Of a stretch of DNA of 9,748 bases, positions 5,580 through 9,748 are shown piece by piece. Every line of letters begins with the position of its first letter. Position 1 is the first letter of the stretch. Made by a program: the position numbers and the translations under genes. The DNA comes from Spirochaetaceae bacterium (lineage in GTDB: Bacteria; Spirochaetota; Spirochaetia; Treponematales; Breznakiellaceae), in assembly GCA_031280455.1 (NCBI GenBank), contig JAITGR010000030.1, positions 1 through 9,748 on the forward strand. The letters are read 5' to 3'. A model generated the notes under the pieces. That model was not told the DNA's origin. It saw only the letters and a program-made list of their open reading frames with translations, and ran no database searches.

Positions 5580-6347
5580 TTAGCCGTGCTGCATTTCGCC
5601 AGCGCTTATTTCCGGGTGGTGGTAGCGCGGCGTACCCGGCTGTGCACGCAGAAAACTGATAGCCTGGCACGGACACCAGTTTATACACGCCTGACAGTGT
5701 TCGCAGACAGGAGCAAATACCGGATGCCCCGCATCTATAGTTATCGCGCAGACAGGACAGATACGTGCGCACAAACCACAACCATTACACGCGGCACTTA
5801 CTGCGTATTTCTTTATAAAAAGACTCTTTCCGCGACGGAACAGCGCGTTTACAAACAAAGCCGGTGGAAAAAAGAACCGCGACCGGTTTGTAGCCCCAGC
5901 GCCGATAGCTCGCGCCGCCCGCTCCGTCGCCTCGCGCTGGAGCGCCAGGCGCTGTTCAACAATACGCGGCACCGGCGCCCCGAACAAAGCAATGTAGTTT
6001 TCCACACACGGAATACCCGCGCCATACGCCAGCCGCAGCCGCCGCCGTTTAAGCAGCACACCCACCTGGTCGAGCGCCGCGCCGTAGTGCGTACCGTGCG
6101 TTACCAGCGCGGCAATGTACGGCGCGTTGAACACCGCAGATTGCAAAAAGCGGCGGATGACCTGCGGCGTGCCAAACGCATACGCCGGAAACATAATTAC
6201 CAGCCGTTCCGCATCGGGCAGCGCCGTGCCGGAGCGCAAGAGCGCGGCGGCATTGTACAGACTGACATCCGCGCCGAGCGCCTCCGCCAATTTTTTTGCC
6301 GACCAAAGCGTGTTGCCGGTTCCTGAAAAATAAACGATGTGCGTCAT
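5580..6347 (-). CDS. EFR1-family flavodoxin/ferredoxin fusion protein
   Basis: A 255-residue protein joining an N-terminal flavodoxin-like domain to a C-terminal 2[4Fe-4S] ferredoxin domain, as in the EFR1 family. The FMN phosphate loop FSGTGNT lies at residues 7-13 and the family's MFPAYAFGTP at 52-61. The middle (about 150-185) is basic with FFFPPALF. The two clusters are C187, C190, C193, C197 and C215, C218, C221, C225. It probably moves electrons between ferredoxin, flavin and a redox partner in the cytoplasm; the substrate is unknown for the family. The start ATG 6347 has AAGGAG five bases ahead and overlaps the upstream gene's TGA by four bases (ATGA), so the two are co-translated. Extra cysteines C200 and C227 lie next to the clusters. 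Confidence 0.92.
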   Translation of the reverse strand: MTHIVYFSGTGNTLWSAKKLAEALGADVSLYNAAALLRSGTALPDAERLVIMFPAYAFGTPQVIRRFLQSAVFNAPYIAALVTHGTHYGAALDQVGVLLKRRRLRLAYGAGIPCVENYIALFGAPVPRIVEQRLALQREATERAARAIGAGATNRSRFFFPPALFVNALFRRGKSLFIKKYAVSAACNGCGLCARICPVCAITIDAGHPVFAPVCEHCQACINWCPCQAISFLRAQPGTPRYHHPEISAGEMQHG

Positions 6348-7396
6348 GAATGCTCCTTATGTGCCTTTTTTAGAAAACGCGCTTTGTATTCATGCTGGTA
6401 GAAAGCGACCTGTTCGCTAACAGCCTCTTCAACAGAGCCCGGCGCGTACCCCGTAAGCGCGCTTATTTTTTCGTGCGAAAAATTGCAATTGTCGCCTAAC
6501 ACCTGGATAGAATACGGCGTAAACACCTGCGTACGGCCAAGCAGCCGTGTGCAAAATTCCGCCGGATACGAAAATGCGCGCGCCAGAGCGCGGGGCAAAC
6601 ACAACGCCGGCGGCCTTCTCCCCGCCGCGCGCGCGGCCCAGCCAACAATTTCTTTAACCGTAGCTTTATGACCACACAAAACAAACGATTCACCCGCCGC
6701 GCCGGTACCGGCCAAATCGGCCAGCGCTTTAACCACATCACGCACGTTGACAAAGTCGTAACGCCCCTTCAGAAAAACCGGCAGCCGGCCTTCGGCAACA
6801 TCGGCAATCATGCGGCCAAAGTTTGACAACTTCAACTCGTACGCGCCGGTTATACCGGAAGGCATCGCTATTACAGCATTCAGGCCGGAAGCCGCGACAG
6901 CATCCAGCACCAGGTTTGAAGCAAGCGCCTTGGTATACGCATACGGACCGCGGACACGTTCCGGCACAAAACGCGGGCTTTCGCGGCACGGAATTTCGCG
7001 CAGCAGTGTTTCGTTGTTAGAAAAATGGAGCGTGTGCACTGTGCCGGTATACACCAGCCGTTCAATCCGGTTTTTGACGCACATAGCAATAACATTCCGC
7101 GTGCCGTCAACATTTACACTGAAAAGCTCGCGTGTCATGCGGCTGTCGATAGAAACGATACCTGCCAGATGGTACACATAGCGCGCGCCCGAAAACGCGG
7201 CATCCAGCGTGGCCGCCTCGCGCACATCGCCATACGCAAATTCGTCAACATAGGGGGCAAGGAAAGGCCGGTACCTTTCGGCGGACTTTCTGATAAACGC
7301 GCGGACAAAACAGCCGCGAGCCTTTAATTCGGCACAAAGCGCCAGGCCGGTTCGGCCATTCGCGCCGGTTACAACATGCACATCCGCATTACCCAT
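6344..7396 (-). CDS. NAD(P)-dependent epimerase/reductase of the extended SDR family
   Basis: A 350-residue extended short-chain dehydrogenase. The Rossmann dinucleotide motif is VTGANGRTG (9-17; G11, G14, G17), followed by GDV (56-58), YHLAG (75-79), YTGTVH (116-121) and the catalytic pair in YAYTK (Y152, K156). It most resembles the dihydroflavonol 4-reductase / 3-beta-hydroxysteroid dehydrogenase-like branch; in bacteria such enzymes reduce or epimerise sugar or lipid intermediates, so the substrate is open. ATG 7396 is the first in-frame ATG but has no clear ribosome site; a GTG at 7381 is an alternative. A weak promoter (TTGACG 7436-7431, 17 bases, TAACGT 7413-7408) would leave a nearly leaderless message. 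It overlaps the EFR1 gene by four bases, hinting that EFR1 supplies or accepts electrons for a linked pathway. Confidence 0.9.
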   Translation of the reverse strand: MGNADVHVVTGANGRTGLALCAELKARGCFVRAFIRKSAERYRPFLAPYVDEFAYGDVREAATLDAAFSGARYVYHLAGIVSIDSRMTRELFSVNVDGTRNVIAMCVKNRIERLVYTGTVHTLHFSNNETLLREIPCRESPRFVPERVRGPYAYTKALASNLVLDAVAASGLNAVIAMPSGITGAYELKLSNFGRMIADVAEGRLPVFLKGRYDFVNVRDVVKALADLAGTGAAGESFVLCGHKATVKEIVGWAARAAGRRPPALCLPRALARAFSYPAEFCTRLLGRTQVFTPYSIQVLGDNCNFSHEKISALTGYAPGSVEEAVSEQVAFYQHEYKARFLKKAHKEHS

Positions 7397-7469
7397 AAAC
7401 GTACAGCACGTTACTACAAACAGATACTTTCGTCAACGGGCGCACCTTTCGGGCTGTCTCTCGCTTCCC

Positions 7470-7499
7470 TTGACAAAATCCGCCTGTTTTTGGGATACT
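7470..7499 (+). promoter_or_regulatory. Promoter of tRNA-Glu (and probably the radical SAM gene)
   Basis: A perfect TTGACA (7470-7475), an 18-base spacer and GATACT (7494-7499). Predicted start near 7506, about 27 bases ahead of the tRNA. No other promoter is evident between the tRNA and the gene that follows. Confidence 0.65.
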
Positions 7500-7532
7500 C
7501 TTTCGTGCGCGGGGCGTATTTGGCCGCTCTGT

Positions 7533-7604
7533 GGTCCCTTCGTCTATCGGTTAGGACAAAAGATTCTCAATCTTTAAAGACGGGTTCAATTCCCGTAGGG
7601 ACTA
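7533..7604 (+). tRNA. trnE: tRNA-Glu (anticodon CTC)
   Basis: A 72-base cloverleaf. The acceptor GGTCCCT pairs with AGGGACT, with G·T at position 1:72, and the discriminator is A. The D arm is GTCT-ATCGGTTA-GGAC. The anticodon stem AAAGA/TCTTT encloses loop TTCTCAA, reading CTC. The variable loop is AAAG and the T arm is ACGGG-TTCAATT-CCCGT. CCA is not encoded. The anticodon stem is unusually AU-rich. Confidence 0.95.
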
Positions 7605-7622
7605 TTGCACGGTTGGTCAGTA

Positions 7623-8408
7623 ATGAAGAGCACCATCAAAGTCGCGTTTGAAAAAACAAGTTTTAACGATTATCCGGCTAAAATTGCCTCCGTCATTTTT
7701 TTCCCTGCCTGCAATTTGCGCTGCCCCTGGTGCCATAACGGCGCGCTCATTACCGGCCGGCAGAACGACGGCCTTATCCCGCTGTCCGCAGCCCTTGAAC
7801 ACATTAAAAAACGGTCGAAACTGATTGGCGGCGTTGTCATAAGCGGCGGCGAGCCGACTTTGTTCACAGGACTGGCGGAGCTTTCGGCATATTTGAAAAG
7901 CCTCGGCCTTCTGGTTAAGCTCGACACAAACGGCCTTATGCCGAATGTGCTGCGCGCACTGGTCGCGGACGAGCGCTGCCGGCCAGATTTTTTCGCCATG
8001 GACCTGAAGTGCGCGCCCGGGCGCTATGGCGGCCTGGTACCCGCGGGCGACATCGACACCGCAGACAGCGTTGCAGGCCGGCTTACCGAAAGCGCGCGCA
8101 TTATCCGCGAAAGCGGCGCCGCCTACGAGTTCCGCAGCCTTGTTTTTCCACCCGACAGCCCGCCCCTCCACACAGAAACCGGCGGACACCTTCGCGGGCG
8201 GCGCTTTTTCGATATGGAAGACATCCATGCGCTGCGGCCACTTGCACCAGACGGCCACTGGCGCTTTCGGCGTTTCCGCGCCGGCAATTGCCTGGACGAA
8301 CGCTGGAACACCTTACCGGACACCGATAGCGAGGAGCTCGCCCGGGTCTGCGCCTATGGCGGTACCGGTACCGGTGGCATAGGCAATACCGAAGACGGGG
8401 CGGTTTAG
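7623..8408 (+). CDS. nrdG: Anaerobic ribonucleotide reductase activating protein (radical SAM, NrdG2 type)
   Basis: A 261-residue radical SAM enzyme. C30, C34 and C37 in ACNLRCPWCHNG bind the [4Fe-4S] cluster that cleaves S-adenosylmethionine; SGGEPTL (74-80) is the SAM-contacting GGEP motif and LDTNG (100-104) the next strand. The pattern fits NrdG2-type activases that put the glycyl radical on class III ribonucleotide reductase. The reductase gene itself is not in the window, so another glycyl-radical partner is possible. The C-terminus carries WRFRRFRAGNCLDERWN (213-229) and then an unusual glycine/threonine-rich tail (246-254). ATG 7623 is the first ATG and gives the family N-terminus; no good ribosome site precedes it, and TTG 7605 is an alternative. 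It starts 18 bases after tRNA-Glu and probably shares its transcript. Confidence 0.88.
   Translation: MKSTIKVAFEKTSFNDYPAKIASVIFFPACNLRCPWCHNGALITGRQNDGLIPLSAALEHIKKRSKLIGGVVISGGEPTLFTGLAELSAYLKSLGLLVKLDTNGLMPNVLRALVADERCRPDFFAMDLKCAPGRYGGLVPAGDIDTADSVAGRLTESARIIRESGAAYEFRSLVFPPDSPPLHTETGGHLRGRRFFDMEDIHALRPLAPDGHWRFRRFRAGNCLDERWNTLPDTDSEELARVCAYGGTGTGGIGNTEDGAV
8353..8383. repeat. Inverted repeat around tandem GGTACC within the nrdG 3' end
   Basis: GGTACCGGTACC (8361-8372) is a perfect 12-base palindrome, and the flanks CCTATGGC and GGCATAGG extend the symmetry imperfectly. It encodes the glycine/threonine-rich tail of the activase. It lies 22 bases before the shared stop codons and could fold in transcripts from either side. 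Confidence 0.6.
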
Positions 8409-8641
8409 CCGGAGCGCAGGCGGGAAACCGCCAATTCGTAGGCGGCTATCTGCGCGTTCAGGATGACCGTGCCCACCTCCCCCCGCCCAAGCCAGTCCGA
8501 GCCGGCCATTTCGTACAACTGGCGCAGAATTCCAGCCAAATCGTCCGCCGTACACGCCGTATCGGCGGCAAGCCGGCGCTCAATGCCGCGCGTTTCCTCG
8601 TCCAGCGTTTTCTGGTAAAGTTCGTCCTGCCATTCAGCCAT
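8405..8641 (-). CDS. Small conserved-looking protein of unknown function
   Basis: A 78-residue acidic, mostly helical-looking soluble protein without cysteine-rich, membrane or signal features (MAEWQDELYQKTLDEETRG at the N-terminus; a central LAGILRQLYEMAGSDWLGRG). I do not recognise a family. ATG 8641 lies three bases after the stop of the upstream exported-protein gene, so the two form a tight operon; only a weak TTGAG-like ribosome site precedes it. Its TAA overlaps the TAG of the convergent radical SAM gene by three to four bases, leaving no room for a terminator. Codon use matches its neighbours, and the tight spacing supports it as a real gene. Confidence 0.72.
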   Translation of the reverse strand: MAEWQDELYQKTLDEETRGIERRLAADTACTADDLAGILRQLYEMAGSDWLGRGEVGTVILNAQIAAYELAVSRLRSG

Positions 8642-8644
8642 AGT

Positions 8645-9715
8645 TTAGTACTCAATAAAGCGGCGAACGCTCTCCGTACGCACCGGAATAAGCGCCTGTA
8701 CCGGCGCCGCCGCCGCCGGTGCGGCTTTCATTCTGATTTCCAGCCGCTCCGTCCAGTTGCCGCGCCGGTCAAAACGGTATTCGTACCGCGCCTCGCTAAA
8801 ATCGTCCGCGGCCGCCTCCGTGGGCTCTGACGCGGCGGCGAGACGCGCGGGAAGGCCGGCTTCGTCCCATTGCAGACTCATGCCGTCCCAGTAGACGACG
8901 CCTTTGGCCGTATACAAGGCTGTCCGCGCGCGGCCGTCCTTCCAGACGGCGGTAACGTTACCCATACTGTCGTACGCGCGGCTTTCCAGCGCGCGGGGGG
9001 CGGGGTAGAGCTGGGTTATTTCGCGGCTGGTTCCTGTTTCAGGGTCTAGCCGCGCGTAGTAGACGGCTATCACTTCTGCTTCAACTGCCGTGTCCGCCAC
9101 TGTTGAAGTTGCTGTTCCGGCACTCGCGGCTGTCTCGTCCGCTGGTGCGTCCTCATGCGCGGCGGGCGGAGAAAACCAGGTTTCGACGCGGTCGTGCGCG
9201 CTCGTGTTCAGGCTGACAAAAAAATAGCCGGCGGCGCTTTTCAGGCGGAACACCGACGGCGCTTCCTGGTGGTCGTACGCCATAACTTCAATTTCCAGCA
9301 GGTTTTCGCCTTCCAGAACCAGCGTGCGCAGGCGGTTTTGGCTGTCCCAGGCGGCGCGGACTTGCCGGAACACGCCGCCCAGCAGGTACGGGTATTCGAC
9401 AATGTTTCCGGCGCGGCGGCGCAGGCGAAGTTCGCCGTCCGGGTACTGAACGTGTATGGCCTGCCATGTGCCGTTATGTCCGGTCAGGCGGAAACTGTCC
9501 GGCGGCAGGCTCTCCGGCCAGTCCGGCTGCCACAGCGGATGCGAGATGCCGTGGAGGGCGTGCACCAGCGGCGCCAACGGGAAGGGGGCATCCGCGCCGC
9601 CCGCCGCATCCTCCGCCGCTGTGGCGGCCTCCACGTCCGCCGGAAAAATCCGGCACGGATGCGCCACGCCCCAAAACGCCGCAAGGCAAACAAGTACAAG
9701 TGCGTGTTTCACCAC
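8645..9715 (-). CDS. Exported protein of unknown function with YD-like segments
   Basis: A 356-residue protein. A short hydrophobic N-terminal segment (ALVLVCLAAFWGVA, residues 5-18) looks like a signal peptide; C21 follows, but the preceding residues (AHP) do not make a proper lipobox. Next come a low-complexity alanine/aspartate stretch (about 28-43), a beta-rich region with repeated tracts such as YPDGELRLRR (91-100), a second alanine/threonine-rich linker (183-214), then AYDSMGNVTAVW (248-259) and YEYRFDRRGNWTER (311-324). These last two resemble the YD/RHS repeat consensus. The likely location is periplasmic or surface. The start is GTG 9715 or the adjacent GTG 9712; no strong ribosome site is visible near the window edge. 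Function is unknown; its tight spacing with the 78-residue gene suggests co-expression. Confidence 0.82.
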   Translation of the reverse strand: MVKHALVLVCLAAFWGVAHPCRIFPADVEAATAAEDAAGGADAPFPLAPLVHALHGISHPLWQPDWPESLPPDSFRLTGHNGTWQAIHVQYPDGELRLRRRAGNIVEYPYLLGGVFRQVRAAWDSQNRLRTLVLEGENLLEIEVMAYDHQEAPSVFRLKSAAGYFFVSLNTSAHDRVETWFSPPAAHEDAPADETAASAGTATSTVADTAVEAEVIAVYYARLDPETGTSREITQLYPAPRALESRAYDSMGNVTAVWKDGRARTALYTAKGVVYWDGMSLQWDEAGLPARLAAASEPTEAAADDFSEARYEYRFDRRGNWTERLEIRMKAAPAAAAPVQALIPVRTESVRRFIEY

Positions 9716-9748
9716 TCTACACTACCAAAAGAACAGCCGGTAATAAAG

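Noticed and set aside
5586..6326. 246-residue plus-strand frame opposite the EFR1 gene
   Set aside because: Arginine-rich antisense shadow with no family features; the minus strand has FMN and cluster motifs.

Overview
The window looks like a chromosomal segment of a strictly anaerobic, fermentative bacterium. The anaerobic signature is an [FeFe] hydrogenase operon, a flavodoxin/ferredoxin (EFR1-type) protein and an anaerobic ribonucleotide reductase activase (radical SAM). A spirochaete of the Treponema group (termite-gut or rumen type) is my best guess, from the gene mix, the promoter style, the homopolymer tract and the many intergenic palindromes. No rRNA or other taxonomic marker is present, so this is inference. 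Most genes are GC-rich; one (4321-5283) is strikingly AT-rich and is probably acquired.

Layout. At 1-167 (minus) a signal-peptide-bearing protein runs off the left edge and carries a G8 tract. The stretch 168-547 is intergenic, with a pair of palindromes, a long imperfect inverted repeat and a strong sigma70-type promoter for a DinB-like gene (548-1087, plus). After a repeat-rich gap, a minus-strand operon runs from 3601 down to 1322: an eight-cysteine ferredoxin-like protein, a four-cluster HycB-like protein and the [FeFe] hydrogenase catalytic subunit. Its promoter lies at 3627-3655. The next roughly 700 bases (3620-4320) hold no convincing gene. They contain an array of five hairpins, a promoter-like sequence and an uninterrupted (CA)32 microsatellite, and lead into the AT-rich TupA-like ATP-grasp gene.

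The second half holds tRNA-Pro(TGG) at 5505-5577 and a minus-strand pair (NAD-dependent epimerase/reductase, then EFR1 flavodoxin-ferredoxin) with a 4-base ATGA overlap. Next come tRNA-Glu(CTC) at 7533-7604 and, 18 bases behind it, an NrdG-type radical SAM activase. At the right end a minus-strand pair encodes a large exported protein and a small 78-residue protein; the small gene meets the activase tail-to-tail with overlapping stop codons.

Working together: the three hydrogenase-operon genes make an electron-wired hydrogenase module (ferredoxin-like carriers feeding an H-cluster). No formate dehydrogenase or diaphorase partner is in view. The points most worth a second look are the (CA)32 tract ahead of the acquired surface-polymer gene, the G8 tract in the exported protein, the two families of intergenic palindromes and the unusual small ferredoxin of the hydrogenase operon.
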